Shown here: positions 1 to 12,800 of the stretch, piece by piece
How positions within the stretch are numbered: the first letter of the stretch is position 1
How the letters are laid out: the number at the start of each line of letters is the position of its first letter
Assembly (NCBI GenBank): GCA_013350335.1
Contig: CM023534.1
Location: 20,479,302 to 20,543,301 of the forward strand
Reading direction: 5' to 3'
Length of the DNA: 64,000 nt
Source: Chimonanthus salicifolius
Taxonomy: Eukaryota; Streptophyta; Magnoliopsida; Laurales; Calycanthaceae
The notes under the pieces: generated by a model
The model's database searches: none
Seen by the model: the letters and a program-made list of their open reading frames with translations, nothing else
What the model was told of the DNA's origin: nothing
Position numbers and translations under genes: made by a program

Positions 1-620
1 AACAAAATTTATAATTAATGGTTAAATTTTTTTTAATTAATTAAAATCTATCCAAATTAATCACTAATTTGAGCTGAGATATCATACATACAGTTTCAAT
101 TCCAATCGACCCAAAAAAAAAAGGATAATGACTCCGTGACCCAGATGAAGGTGGAACAAGGCCTGTCTTCATCACAGACTTATGCCAACCCTTTAATAAC
201 GGATTCCTTGTGAATTTAATAATGGCAACGACAAATTGTATCGGGGTTATCGAAGCCACTTGATTTTGACAGGATGGAAGTCATGCCGGGACTTTGGAAA
301 GTCTTGCCGTTCTTTTGCAATCAATACTTTTCAACCCTCTACAGGAATGTAAATGGCCCCATTGAGACGATTTCCAATCACTCTTAATCTTAATTCAATA
401 ATGACAAAAATTGGTTGATAATGGTGCGTATCAGCCATTATGTAATGGTTTTCTGAGAACTGATATGTATCGGTGCATAGCGGGCCCTCTGTGTTGCACC
501 GTGACAAGCTGCGATGTCGTTGGTGTGAGCTGATTTTACGGAGAAAAAAATTAAATAATAAAAAAGGTAATAAAAGAAAAATGAAAGTTTCTTTCTTTGA
601 TTCTTCGGTTGGGTCCATCC
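1..620. other. intergenic, no gene seen
   Basis: AT-rich sequence with stop codons in all frames beyond about 100 codons. No splice-bounded coding stretch, RNA gene or terminal repeat was recognised. Short open frames here are not protein-like. Confidence 0.5.
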
Positions 621-962
621 GTCTCAGAAGTATAAATCTCAGATTTTCAAGGAGTGAGATATCTCGGCCGATATGCACAGTATTGACTAGAGATAAAATA
701 ATTCATCTCGGCCGGTTGTGGGCCAGGCCGATATCTCGGCCTATATTTGCCCATATCGGCTATATCGGTCTAGATATCAGCTGATATTTGAATTTTTTTA
801 TTTTTTTTAAAAAACAGTCTTTTTTATTTTTTTTAAATAAATTTTTTCAAAAAAAAAAAAGCCACCGAGATTTCAAAAAAAAAAAATTTTGAAGAGAGAA
901 AAAATCTCGGCTGATACAAAAATTCAGCCAAAATCTCGGTTCAACCGAATTTTCGACCCCTG
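621..962. mobile_element. hAT-type MITE, TATCGGCCGATA family (copy 1)
   Basis: The stretch repeats GGCCGATATCTCGG-type palindromes, then A/T runs, then ends in TTTTCGACCCCTG, the same 3' terminus as the better-bounded copies in this window. A 7 of 8 match (GTCCATCC at 613-620, ATCCATCC at 963-970) could be its target duplication, but the 5' terminus does not show the expected CAGGGGTC, so the left border is uncertain. It has no coding capacity. Confidence 0.6.
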
Positions 963-2390
963 ATCCATCCTATACAACAGTACTTCCGATCCCGTAGGCA
1001 CTATAATCCATTGGAGAGACTATACAATCAAAATGAACATGATGCTTGCCTTTTTCATGAAGGAATTCCCTTCTACTTTCAAGTACGACCTCACAATGGT
1101 TTATAAACCTCCCAGAAATGTTGATCTCTCCTTGGGGCCAGCTAAAGCAGCTCTTTCTACAGCAATTTCATTGTTTATGTGCCTATTTATTATCAGGACT
1201 TGCAAAGCTGCACACAGTAAGTTGCTGAATCTTTATCAGCTTTATGCAAGGTCTAACAACTTAGCCTGCCCCGGCATTAGATTGGCCATTTGAAAAACAA
1301 TTGGTACAAATGTGTAAGGATAACCTAAAAGAAGAGCTGCAATATCACCTCACCACAAGCACGGCAAAAACATTTGCCGAACAAGCCACAAACTCAAAGG
1401 CCTTTGTACCAAATAATTCTACCTAATAACTCAGTTGGTCTAAGCTTTTAGGATTACACTAGACATTCTGGGTTCAACTCCTCTGGAACTTACTTTATAC
1501 ACGAGGTTTGCAGGTAGTTTCGTGTATCTGTGGGATTAGTCTCACCTCAATAGACAGCCACACACTTCTCTACCTTAGCATCTGTCCGCTTGTGAACAGC
1601 GAAATAGCTCACCATTGCACCTGAAGGCAGTCCACTTTTGCACCATCACCGTAGCTATTTTTGTGTCTGAAATCAGCCCACTTCAGGCCCTAAACCAATC
1701 CATTTGCAGGCCCTGAAACAGCCCTAGGTACACTTCAGCTCACAAAATGTTGGCTTTGGTAGGAACCACATATAGATGGCCAATGGAGTAAACATAGGAT
1801 GTCAATCATCCCTCATTCAACTTAGCTGATTGTCTACTCTTCACTTGATCATGACCAACTCTGCAATTTCATTTTTCGATCTCTATTTGGGCTGCAGTTA
1901 AATCGGTCCCTAAACTGGTTATTGTTGCTTAAAATCGAGTGGTATTAACTTGGTCACGTGACTGTTTGGACTCGCCAAACTGTCCAGGAACTGCTTCTGT
2001 ATTACAGCAATAAACTGGACTGAGTTGGGGCTGTCAAACCAGCCAGAACGTGCATGTGTTTAGGCAATTCAGGGCCTGGAATCTTTATTGGCAACCCGGT
2101 GAACCTCGATAACCCGGTTAAAGCTGTGCTTAAAACAGATCATCTGCTGTGCTTGCTACGTGTCGATCGGGTTTGAAGTACTCTGTAGATTAGGCAAACC
2201 ATGTTAAGCAAACCCAGCTGAACCGTGTTAGTCCAACCCAGCTGAATCGTGTTTAGCTGATTGGTTTATTTTAATTAATTGGATGGGCACTTAATCGGAC
2301 TCTGATTACTGTTCAGCCCATTATCTTTGGCCTGTAAAAGGCTTGGGTTGAGCAGCAACTCAGTGGCCGTTTGATTCACTGCATCTAGTC
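963..2390. other. intergenic; unassigned repeat-like DNA
   Basis: Apart from the SINE at 1420-1560, no gene or bounded element is supported. An 86-codon frame at 1033-1293 has no recognisable motif, no splice context and no matching neighbour. The 1740-2340 part is rich in Thr/Asn-like low-order repeats (AACCCGGTTAAA, CCAGCTGAACC) that look like decayed LTR sequence, but I see no LTR ends. Confidence 0.35.
1420..1560 (+). repeat. tRNA-derived SINE candidate
   Basis: A pol III box A-like motif (TAACTCAGTTGG, 1427-1438) is followed about 31 bases later by a box B-like motif (GGGTTCAACTCC, 1470-1481). This matches the internal promoter of a tRNA. The rest does not fold as a tRNA, so a SINE head is more likely than a tRNA gene. 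The 3' end is not defined. Confidence 0.55.
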
Positions 2391-2668
2391 TAGGGGTCGA
2401 ATATCGGCCGGTTTTTATTTTTTATTTAAAAAAAAAATATCGGCGTGGCTTCGGTCGATATCTCGGCCGATATTCGTCCTATACGGGTGAATATCGGCCT
2501 AGATATCGGCCGATATTTACATTTTTTAATTTGTTTTTTTTTTTAAGCCATTTTTTATTTTTTAAATGTTTTTTTTTTTTAAAAAAACCACCGAGATTTT
2601 CAAAAAAAAAAGAGGAGAGAGAAAAATCTCGGCTGAGACCCAAAATTTTGCCTAATTTTCGACCCCTG
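2391..2668. mobile_element. hAT-type MITE, TATCGGCCGATA family (copy 2)
   Basis: It starts TAGGGGTCGAATATCGGCC and ends TTTTCGACCCCTG, so the two ends are inverted repeats. Flanks ATCTAGTC (2383-2390) and GTTTAGTC (2669-2676) match at 6 of 8, an aged 8-bp target duplication as expected for hAT. The interior is palindromic CGGCCGATAT units plus A/T runs. Confidence 0.8.
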
Positions 2669-2676
2669 GTTTAGTC

Positions 2677-5657
2677 TCAAGCCCAGCTGCATTCTGGGCC
2701 TGCATTCAGCAACCGGACCACTGTAACCCGATTAAAATCGAGACCAACTATGTCTACAATGGGTCTGCATATCAGGCTTGGATATTGAGTCAATTGGGCT
2801 GTGGAAACGGATCTGTTATCGGTAAAAATGGACCAGCAAACCCACTCAGTTGGTCGAGCGGACCCATTGAGTGAAATCGAGTTTAGTGTTAAAACTTGGT
2901 ATTTTATTAGAACTGAATTGACGTCAATTTAGTAGCAATTAAACAGTGAAATTGTGTATTGATTTTGTCACCGAGTTAAATCGAGAATTCAGAGTTGGAA
3001 TTGCACAATAACGGTTTGAGTTGTGCAAATTGTGATTAATCAACGTGGATAATCAAATTAGTCAATTATCAATTTAACGTATCCCGAGGAGGAGTCATGT
3101 GAGCACGACCTATCAGCCAAAGTTTGGCCTTGAGGTGACCAGAGTGGTCCCGACGTGCAACGAGGGTCAAGTTTAGGAACCCTACCACTACTTGATCTGC
3201 ATCAAACAATGAATATCAATTTGAATGATTTGATTGAATTTTGGTTATAATAATGTATTAGTTTTGATTTCAATAAAAAAAATTGGCCTTATAATTCTTA
3301 CTTTAGTAAATTTGGATTTATGTCACTAATTTTTTATATTTTTCTTTGAATTTACGTGTAAGAAATTGCAGAATCTCCAGCGTAAAACCCCCACGAGTAA
3401 ATTCACTACCCTTAGAGCATATCAAGGTTAAGCCATGGGATTACCCCTTATTAGTTTTGTTTGGTAACCAAAGGGTAAAAGTAAGAATTCAAAATTATAC
3501 TCCTCTTTTTTCACTTTTGAAAATCATTTTCTTTTAAGGAATTCTCAAATTACCTGAGGTAATTCCTAGTCAAAGATAACTCCAGATAACCCTACAAAAT
3601 TTACTCCTCATCCTAGGAAATTATTCATTGTAAACCGATTCACAATGAATTGGTACAAACATTTTTTGAGAACCTTTAAATTGAATTATTGATTAAATTT
3701 TAAAAAAGTGAAACTTAATATCGTTTTTTCTCGTTTAAATATTGTGATTCAAAGTTCAAATTAATTTTTTTATCTGATTCACAATGGATAATTTTTTAAG
3801 AGAATAACTAATTACTTCTTTTGGGCATAATGCCCAATTGCCATATTGAATCTACAAATTACTTAGAATTTTTCTGAAATAATATTTATTTTATTTTATT
3901 TAAATATCAGTAAATACTCATTAAAACGGATATAGCTCAATTGGTAATTTCCCACCTTAGAAAGTGAAAAGTGCTTGGTTTGAGCCCCATAGCCTCATCT
4001 GGTGGATATCACCTGTAGAGATTTTACATTACATTTCTTTTGATTTCTCATATGTAATTTCAAAAAAAAATTAAATTATATTAATTGTATAAAAAAATAA
4101 ATCTATCGCACAATCTTGGTATGAAAAAACCCATAATCTAGCATTTTGGAATTTGAATTTGTTGTCCTAACTGAAGATTTCAAGTATACCCATGAATATA
4201 GAGCTCAAAATATCCATAATTTTTTTGGATAAAACATTGACTTGTTTGTTACTTAAGCCCATGGTTCACGTCATGTCTCAATCACCCAAATCCCACCTTT
4301 TTAGTATCTTCTCATGTCTCAACGCGTGTGTTCCATTCCATTTCCATCCAAGGCCACGCGGAAGATTCAAGCACAAGAAATCATAATCCATATCCAATAT
4401 TCCTTACTCAAATCCAAATGATAAGACAACTACCCATCAAATCATGCATTGAAGTTCAAATTTGTTTGGTCTAGATCTCGCAATGGATTAGGTGAAGTTG
4501 GATTTGGAATTTGATTGCGTTCTTATTCAATTTGGATTTATTTAGATTTAAGTCTATTTTTAGATTTATTAAATGGGTGTAGTCGGTTCGAGCCTCTTTT
4601 GAATTCAATATAGATTGAGTTTATATGGTTAAAGAGAATTCTTTAGCGAAACAGATATTAAGAGTACTTCTTAAATAGGGTGTTGATCTCATACAGTTGC
4701 AAGTTTGTGTGATAATAATTAGTTCAGTTAGATTTACTAATTTACTTTTGAATTAAATTGGGCCTATCCATTTATAAATCGATTTTGTTATAGTCGAATC
4801 ATCTATTAAATGAGTTGAGTTGGTTCAGATCATTTAACAAAACAGTTTGATTCATGTCGTTTTCGAGTCAATTTTATGTCGATTCTAGTGTAATCTGCAC
4901 TATAGTTAGAAATTTTGAAACTCATGCTTGACTCTAAATTTTATCCAATTGAGGAATCTGAGTGAGTTATTCAATTTTATTTGAAAACTTGGTAAAACTA
5001 GTTGGACTACAGTAGACTCAAAATCTTATTAAGTACAAGTCAACTTAAACTGGACTTTTCTTGATATTTTTTTTTTATATTTTTAACTATGCTATGCACT
5101 TGTTAAAGCCAATTCAACTCTATCTTATTTGCCCTTCTTGCTTGATTAAATGCATTTTATAGGTTTAGATGGAAAACATTCAGCGGTGATTATAGTTTAT
5201 TTAAATTTTAAATTGATTAAATTACAATGATCTTTGAATCAAGAACATATAATTCAAATGGTAGAACCGAATCTTCCAAATCGTTTATTATTTTGGAGAT
5301 CTGCCATGAAATGATTAATTATTTAATTTAACATAATTTTTAGACATTATGTGATTCATATAAAACCTTTTTATCTCTAACCATCATCCCACTTATAAGA
5401 ATAATGATCATAAAAGTGTAATTAAGCTATTGCAGAAAATAAAGTCGATGGATGATTTTCTTTTAAATCATTATCCATTTATCCTCAAGATATTAAAGCC
5501 TTAGACAAGTAAAAAGCCAACATGGTTTTTGCCTATTGTTTGGTCCAACCCACCTCACCAAATACTGTGGGCTAGAAAAGGATAATATTATTCAAGTCAA
5601 GTAGACCCTCCATATCTTGAATTTAGTGGGAAACTTGTTCCATTGCTTGGTACCGAA
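2677..5657. other. intergenic; one SINE, otherwise nothing identified
   Basis: About 3 kb of AT-rich DNA. Apart from the SINE at 3925-4075 I see no coding exon with splice borders and no element ends. The stretch 2700-3190 reads like the end of an old LTR (mixed GC, conserved-looking), but no TG...CA borders were found. Confidence 0.4.
3925..4075 (+). repeat. tRNA-derived SINE (family with 13.8 kb copy)
   Basis: Box A-like TATAGCTCAATTGG (3931-3944) and box B-like GGTTTGAGCCCC (3977-3988) are followed by a tail with TATCACCTGTAGAGATTTTAC. The tail recurs in the copy at 13806-13975 (TATCACCTATGAAGATTTTAC), which shows a dispersed SINE family and not an isolated tRNA relic. Confidence 0.7.
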
Positions 5658-6023
5658 TAGCGTAGCAACTCGGGTCGGGTTTTGGCCCGACCCGCATGAC
5701 CTGATCTGAGAAATCATACAGGTCGGGTCAAGGATTTTGGGCAGCGGGTCAGGTCGGATTGAGAAGATAAAAACCCGCATGAAATTCGGGCCGGACCGAG
5801 TTGAGGATTTTACAAGTTAACCCGACCCGACCCGGCTAAAATGGGTTCAGAATGTGGGTCAGGGTCAGAATTCGAGTTGATTCATGTTAGAATTCAGGTC
5901 GGGTCGGGTTCTAGAGTTCGGATTGAGAATTCGGGTCAGGATCGGATTCTAAAGTTCCATTATCAACTAGGGTCGGGTTGGGTTTTAAGAAACCCGACTC
6001 TCCCAACCTGAGTTGCAGCCCTA
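5658..6023. mobile_element. hAT-type MITE, GGGTCGGGTT family (copy 1)
   Basis: Termini are TAGCGTAGCAACTCGGG and GAGTTGCAGCCCTA, imperfect inverted repeats of TAGGGCTGCAACTC. The 8-bp flank GTACCGAA is perfectly duplicated (5650-5657 and 6024-6031), diagnostic of hAT-class transposition. The interior is made of GGGTCGGGTT and CCCGACCCG repeats with no coding capacity. It is the simple form of the gene-carrying element at 47645-48725. Confidence 0.88.
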
Positions 6024-6067
6024 GTACCGAATCTCGTTAGTTAGTCGCATTTCTTTACTCTTGTATA

Positions 6068-6498
6068 CTCTCTTCATCTTAAAATATTTGTCTTATACGT
6101 ATTTTGAAATTGTTTCAAATTATTTGTCATATTTTTTTATTTTCACATTAAATCAGTTTTAACTTTTTCGATAAGCTCTAAATCACATTTAAATATGATA
6201 GGAAGACAACCTTCTTTTATAAGTTTTGACTTGCCCGTTAGCGACATTCTGTAATTATTTCCACCTCTGACTCTTATTGTCTGGAATCATGCATTGCTAA
6301 ATAGTTAGAAAAGGCTCTCTGAATACTAAATTAAGTTCATTGAGGATTATTTATAATCTTACTACCTCAAAGTCATTCATATTAGGTTCATATAGATTCA
6401 AAATATCTATTAATAGGTTTTTGACGCGCTTCGTACGAAAACAATATTTAAGAAATAAAAAAATTTGAAACAGGACAAGTATTTTAGAACGGAGGGAG
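6068..6498. mobile_element. Stowaway-like MITE (Tc1/mariner)
   Basis: It begins CTCTCTTCATCTTAAAATAT and ends ATTTTAGAACGGAGGGAG, which is the inverted complement with a few changes. TA dinucleotides flank it on both sides (6066-6067, 6499-6500). CTCCCTCCGT-type termini with TA target sites are the classic Stowaway signature. About 430 bp, non-coding. Confidence 0.8.
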
Positions 6499-6842
6499 TA
6501 TTAATTTAGACATAGTACATTTAAACAATTTTACCTTTTTTTTCTCAATATATGCTTTTAAAGATGTGAAACTTTAAAATCAAGATTTTCAATGATAGTT
6601 TAGGCCTAAATTTTGTTGAAATATAGTTTTGTTGAAAACACTTGTCTCAAGCGATGAAGCCCCCCTCAATCATTATAAATATTACTAATGATAATATAAT
6701 TTACTATTTATTTAGTGTGATTAAGGATTCTCAGTATCTGCTTTCCATGTATAGTTTAATAGTTGCAGTGTGTAGATGAGGATGGAAAACCAGTTTCATG
6801 TCAGCGTGATTGGTGCTGTCAGCTTTTCTTCTGTGTTTTGCA

Positions 6843-6957
6843 TTGTATAAATAAGGGAAGAAAGAAAAGTATTCAAATATTGAATTGAATTCAATATTTG
6901 TATAAATAAGAGAAGAAAGAAAAGTATTCAAATATTAAATTCAATTCAATATTTGTA
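6843..6957. repeat. 56-bp tandem duplication with palindromic core
   Basis: Two near-identical units of 56 bases, each carrying AAGAAAGAAAAGTATTC followed by a self-complementary CAAATATT...AATATTTG block able to form a small hairpin. No gene overlaps it. Confidence 0.7.
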
Positions 6958-7504
6958 GAATATAATAATAGTCTGGCCTGGTGGAGCACACTGAACTAAA
7001 TATTCATAATTCACACAGACGTGTTTGGCACTAATAATTTATTTACATGATTAATCCCAAGTGATTAGAGTTGATCAGTTGAAAGAAGCAAAAATTCTAA
7101 ATTCGAATCATATTCAATGTAAATTATCACTTTTCGTAATTTTGGACAATGTATCTGATTGAAAGGACTTGTATATGTCTCGAATATCAGTCACATGTTC
7201 TTTGAAACTTTGAATACCTCTCTAACGATAATAATAAATAAATAAAATCTAAATATGTAACAATCCACATAATGAATGATTTTCACAAATTTTGGAGGAA
7301 ATACATGTGAGCCTTCTCCTTTCCTTTTATGCTCTGGAAAAGATCCTAATAGAAAGAAATTTGAAACATAATAAATAAAATATAATATCCGTGGAGAGTT
7401 GGCCTATATAATTCTCACTCTTATATTTTTTTCAAATCTCAGGTATTTTTCTAATTAAAAAAATAGAAAAATGACCTTTTTATCAAAATAAAAAATTAGA
7501 AAAG

Positions 7505-7742
7505 AAGAATATCAACCGATATCATCACCGATATGTGACCGATATCGGCCAATATAACGATGGCGTGAAGCACCGATATCCAGTTTTTTTTTTAAAAAAA
7601 TGGCTGATATTTAGTCGATAATATCACTGATATATCGATTTTATCGGCCGATATTAATGTTGTACAGTCAATATACATCGACCCTCAAAATAACGATATA
7701 TATCATCTGATACAATATATATCGACCGATATTTTACACCCT
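7505..7742. mobile_element. hAT-type MITE, TATCGGCCGATA family (copy 3, degenerate)
   Basis: Dense ACCGATATCGGCC-like palindromes and a 3' end TTTTACACCCTG resembling the family terminus TTTTGACCCCTG. The 5' terminus and target duplication were not found, so borders are approximate. Confidence 0.6.
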
Positions 7743-9020
7743 GGTTGTTGTGTTGGCTGGCATCAATCAAAAAGCAAATAAATAAATAACTTAGCTTCTG
7801 AAATTTCGTTTCTCATATTTAATTATCAATTTCATAATTAACTCCAAATGGCCCCAAATTTTTTATTGGAGACATGAGTCATGAAAGGAGGATGGGTGAA
7901 GTTTTTTATTCCTGTCTTCTCAATCGCGTGTAGTTTTGCTGCCTGCCCTCGAGTCTTAAGTCGTAACTGAGAATGTCATTTTCCTTTAAAAAACCAATGG
8001 TCGGTGGACTGGACTTAAACTACTACACCGCGGGTTCACATTTCTAGTTTGCCTCGCAGACTACAGAACCGACTTTCACTCTACAATGAATCAAGCAATT
8101 CAATCTGTTCACGCAACTTTATGTTTCCAGTTCCAAATTTGTCACTCATCACCACCATCGATTTAATTCATTTTTACCGTTGTACTTTAATAAAATCATA
8201 AAAATTATCTAACAATTTAATTTAAGTCACCGTAATAAAAAATATTAGTAATCTTAAGTCTACTTTTGTATAATTTTTTATCCAGTGAAGTCAAGTTCTT
8301 AGGTTTTTTTTTTGAATTTGTGTGAAAAATCATAAAAAATGTGAAAGAAGAATATAAAAAGATGACTGATCGACTGTAGAAAGATTTCATAATTCAAACA
8401 TTTTAAATTTGTAAAATAGATTATAAAAAAAATTATACATTATTTTAACCAAGTTATTAAGATTTAAAATTATAGAATTAAATTGATTTGTTTCATCTAA
8501 CTTCTTGTCCCTATCACTTTCTATATACATTCTACTCATCAATATATGTCTCATTTAAAAGAATTAATAAAAAATTTCCCCATTTATACTTCTTCTCACG
8601 CTAACTCTGTTCTTTAGTTCCACCCATTCTTAACAACAAATTGCATATAAAAATTATAGATATTAATTTAATAATTTAATTTTTGTATAGAAAAAAGACT
8701 GACAATGATTTTAAATAACCCATTTTTTCATGATTGAAAGATTATTCCTTCGGAGTATGTGCACGTCTCCCTACATACACATCTCAGGTTTAAGCTTACT
8801 CTGTACATGTCCTATGGAAAGAGACCCTCCATTAGAATTACGAGAGATTGAACCCAAGACTTTAATCTTGAAATCTCGTGTCTCAGTCACTAAATCAACC
8901 CGTTGGAGTTTTAAAAGAACCCATTTTACATAGATAGACTACAATTATATATCTAATATAGCCACTTGACCAGTGGCAAAAGAAGACAACCACTAATACA
9001 ATATGTCACATAAATTCTAA
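7743..9020. other. intergenic; SINE candidate on minus strand
   Basis: No gene is supported. Reading the minus strand from about 8935 to 8750, a box A-like TTTAGTGACTGAG and a box B-like TTGGGTTCAATCTC suggest a tRNA-derived SINE. The rest is featureless AT-rich DNA. Confidence 0.4.
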
Positions 9021-9142
9021 GGGGTTGGTGTGGTGGCTGAGAACCCACTTTAGAAGCAAGAGTCATGAGTTCAAATCTTATCTCACTCCAATGGACAACT
9101 CTCTGTAGTTCTACTGTAACAGACCCTTTGGAGATCTTAGAT
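9021..9142 (+). repeat. tRNA-derived SINE candidate
   Basis: Box A-like TGTGGTGGCTGAGAAC near 9029 and box B-like GAGTTCAAATCTTA near 9067 are spaced as in a tRNA promoter. It directly abuts the MITE that follows. Confidence 0.5.
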
Positions 9143-9495
9143 CAGGGGTGCAAAAAACGCCCTTGCTGATAATTTGGTCGATATAATTCTCTCTCCTCTT
9201 TTTTTTTTATAAATATCAATATTATTTTATTATTTTATTTTTTCTAAATTAAAAAATATAAAAAATAAAAAAAAACTATTTAAAAAAAAAGAAATTTGAA
9301 AATGTAAATATCGGCTGATATCGACCGATATTTTGACTCAGGCCCATCACTATTTTGATTTTTTTTTAAATATTGATATTAATCATATCGGCCAATATCA
9401 GACCGATATATATCGACGATATATTAGCTATAGCGGCCGATATGAAGGCTGTACGGCTGATATAATACGTATCAGCCGATATCTTGACATTTTCT
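9143..9495. mobile_element. hAT-type MITE, TATCGGCCGATA family (copy 4)
   Basis: Starts CAGGGGTGCAAAA, matching the family 5' terminus CAGGGGTCAAAA, and contains ATATCGGCTGATATCGACCG and further GATAT palindromes plus long A/T runs. The right end is degenerate (ATCTTGACATTTT) and no target duplication was found. Confidence 0.65.
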
Positions 9496-9674
9496 CATAT
9501 ATATAAAAAAAAAAAAAAAAATACAACATGTCAGATAAATTAAAATAAAATAGCAACGACGTTTTCTAGACGCCAAATAAAAAAAATAAGGCCATTGTTG
9601 CCTCTTGTGAGAAATACAGGATTATATACGTTAGGCCCAATAAGCCGGCAAATTGGACCCATTTGGGGAGAATC

Positions 9675-9682
9675 TATAAAAA
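9675..9682 (+). promoter_or_regulatory. TATA box of the SGP-like GTPase gene
   Basis: TATAAAAA lies about 122 bases before the start codon at 9804 in a locally GC-richer stretch with GGCCCAATAAGCC upstream. Position and sequence fit a pol II core promoter with a leader of roughly 90 bases. Inferred from position only. Confidence 0.55.
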
Positions 9683-9803
9683 CCGGTCAACCGTCTCCTG
9701 ATATGGCAGTCGCAATCACCTTCCCACCTTAGTTCCTTTCAATCTATCTTCTTTACATTTTCATTTTCATGGCCAAACTCAAACTACTTCAAGCCATCCA
9801 AAC

Positions 9804-12800
9804 ATGACCAGAATCTGCCGTAAACTTATCCACTTCAACGTGAAATGGAACCTAGTCGATCGATTCTCGCTCTTTCAGCGCGTCTTTAATTTCGTCTGGG
9901 ATCAAATTCTCATGTGTTCCAATTGGAAACGTCGCCGGTACCACCGGCTGCAACGTTGCCCGTCTTCGCCACCACCTTCGGCACCACCGGAGATTGGCCC
10001 TTTGCCACCCTGTACACCTTCGACGTCCGGCGACTCCGACTCCGATGCCGATTTGGTTGTTCTCAAGGTCAGCCTTTTGGGTGATTGCCATATTGGGAAA
10101 ACAAGCTTTATGGTGAGAATTTTTCTGGGTTCTATTCATTTTAGCATTTTCATCATTTTAAATTCTCAGCCTTATTTTAATACATTTTTAGGAGCTTTTA
10201 TTGATTTTATTTTCTTCTTTTCTTTTTCTTTTTTCTTTTTAAAAAAAAGATTAAGTATGTAGGAGATGAATTGGAACAACGCTCACTACAGTTGACAGGA
10301 TTGAATCTAATGGATAAAATCATGTCTATTAGAGGTGCCCGGCTTGCCTTTAGCATCTGGGACGTCGGAGGTTTGTCTTTTCTTTTCTTTCTTTTATTGA
10401 GATTGTAATTAGTTGTTTTTATTTTTATTTTAATGATCGAAGCTGTTAAGTCTTTTTAGAGCACTCGACTAATTTTTGAGATACATAGAGGCCTTTTTAT
10501 CTATATACAGCAGATAGTTCTATCTCGATTGACTAGTGAGAATTGAACTCAGAATTCTTAAAACGGATTTTTAACCATCACTCCAATTCTTTATTTACTT
10601 ATTTTGTTTATTGATTTTTTTATCTCATTTTTTAAACTAATTTTATCCATAGGCGACCAGCAGTTTCTTGATCATGTTCCTCTTGCTTGTAAGGGTGCTG
10701 CTGCAATTTTGGTCATGTTCGATCTTACAAGTAGATGCACGTTGAATAGGTTGGTAGTTTTTTTTAATTCATTCATTTGATTTTTTTTTTTTTTTAATTC
10801 TAATTACCAATAATTTAACTCTTCATGTTTTTGAGATAATATAAAAGATAAATTTATTAATCTTAGGTAATATAATTTTTTAAACTTGCAGTGTTCTTGG
10901 TTGGTATCAGCAAGCAAGGAAATGGAATCAGGTACTGAAATTCTCTATCATTTAATTTTTCTGTTCATTATTATTGTAAGATATTCAATCTCAAACAGAA
11001 CTATTTCTATCCACAAAAATCCACTTGTTTTTCTTTTCAAATTTGGCCAAATTTCTATAGGACTTTTCAGTGCTTGTGCATGGTAAATATTCCCTATATT
11101 CTTTTATTGTTATCTAATTTTCCTTTTTTTTAAATTTTTTTTTTTAGTCAGCTATCCCCATTTTAATCGGAACCAAATTCGATGATTTTGTTAAGCTTCC
11201 TCAAGAAATGCAATGGGCGATCGTGAGTCAGGTAATTAACTTAACATTTTTTTCATTTTTTTAGATTGATAAATTTTATCCAATATATGTTTCAACTGAG
11301 TTATTCTATTTCACTTCTTGTAGAGAAAATAATTTTTTCTAAAAAAAAATACTTAATAACAAACATGGCAATACATTTATACAAAACTTCTTCCCTGAGC
11401 ACACACGTGAAATTCAATTCACAAAATAATTTGATCTATAAATATAAGGTCGTAATGCCAGAGGGATCCTTGCCGCAAGGCATAGATGGCGAGGTCATTA
11501 GCGTCTATACAATAAAAGCAATTTTCAATGGAATGAAAAAGTGTTCCATGTCAAAAGCTTGGTTAAAAATTGAGTTAGACCTTTTGTTAAGAATTTTAAT
11601 TTATTTTTTCTAATTTTAATAGTTCTTACGGAAGGAAAACCTCTGAAATCTTGAAAGAGTTTGCCCAACTTCTAAAGTTTATACCAGGGATTTAAGTAGT
11701 TCTCAGATTTTTAAACCTTGATATATCAGCGATATACATCGCCGATATTATTTGGTATTTCAAATTTCAATTAAAAGAAAAAATTAGATGAGAGAAATTT
11801 CTTGGCCGATATTCGATATCGACCAATATCTCGGCAGATATCGAGATTTGAACCCCTGGTTTATACTTTTTTAGGATTCTTCATGGACCTACGCTTCATT
11901 AATGCCATCCTACCATTAACTTTGATCATGGGTCCAACTTACCCATTTGCCGCTGGTGAGTCCTAATTTTGAACATCTATGAAGAAATTATCATGTTTCT
12001 TGAGTAAGAGATGTCATATTAATGGCAAGGATGACATCGTAGAATTTAAGATATGCACAAATTTAAGAATTTAAATTATTCATTAACATCTAAATACAAA
12101 GATACCTATATATTTTTAAATTTTATAAAATTATTAGACGCATCATTGGATGGAACGAATCAGAGAGTTATGATAAACTATATAAATTTTTTAATCAAGT
12201 ACTTTTCATTTGATCTATTCAACAGTAAGTCTAATAATTTTACAAAAATTTTAAAAAAAATACTTACTCTTATTTTTAAATTTAAAGTTAATGAATAGTT
12301 TAAACTTTTAATAAATAGAGCCCATGTATCTCAAATATGGAGTCAGACATTCCTTTCCCCCACTTGAGTGTGAAGGAGTGCAGAGGCAGACATTCTTTTT
12401 CCCCTCTTTATCTACCTTAGGTATAACAGACATGACAGAGACTAAGATTTGGACAATTCATCTAAAGTGGGCCAATTGAATGATGGATTGAGTCCAACTA
12501 ATCACACTGCTTGAATGATGGGACCCACCCCATAAGTCCAATCAATGGCAAGAAAGTAGATCAACATTGAACATTGGGTTTTAAGTTTAAACAGGGGAGC
12601 ACCTGTTTCTGATAATTTGGCACTAATTTTCTCTTTTGATATTATGTCACTGGAAGAAAATGATGACTACTATGTAACAGTCTTCCTTTCTTTTCACTCC
12701 ATTTTATTTCTTCTTTTGAAAGAAAATATTTATCATCTATCTCAATTTGAAAATTTATTGCAAGTATAAATTTAAAAAATTAAAAATTCTAAACGTTGAC

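Noticed and set aside
1033..1293. 86-codon open frame with some membrane-like residues
   Set aside because: No family motif, no splice context, no conservation evidence within the window.
1427..1481. tRNA gene
   Set aside because: Box A and B are present, but no complete cloverleaf or acceptor stem pairs; a SINE head fits better. The same holds for 3931, 9029 and 13814.
9852..10139. 95-codon minus-strand frame
   Set aside because: Shadow of exon 1 of the GTPase gene on the opposite strand.
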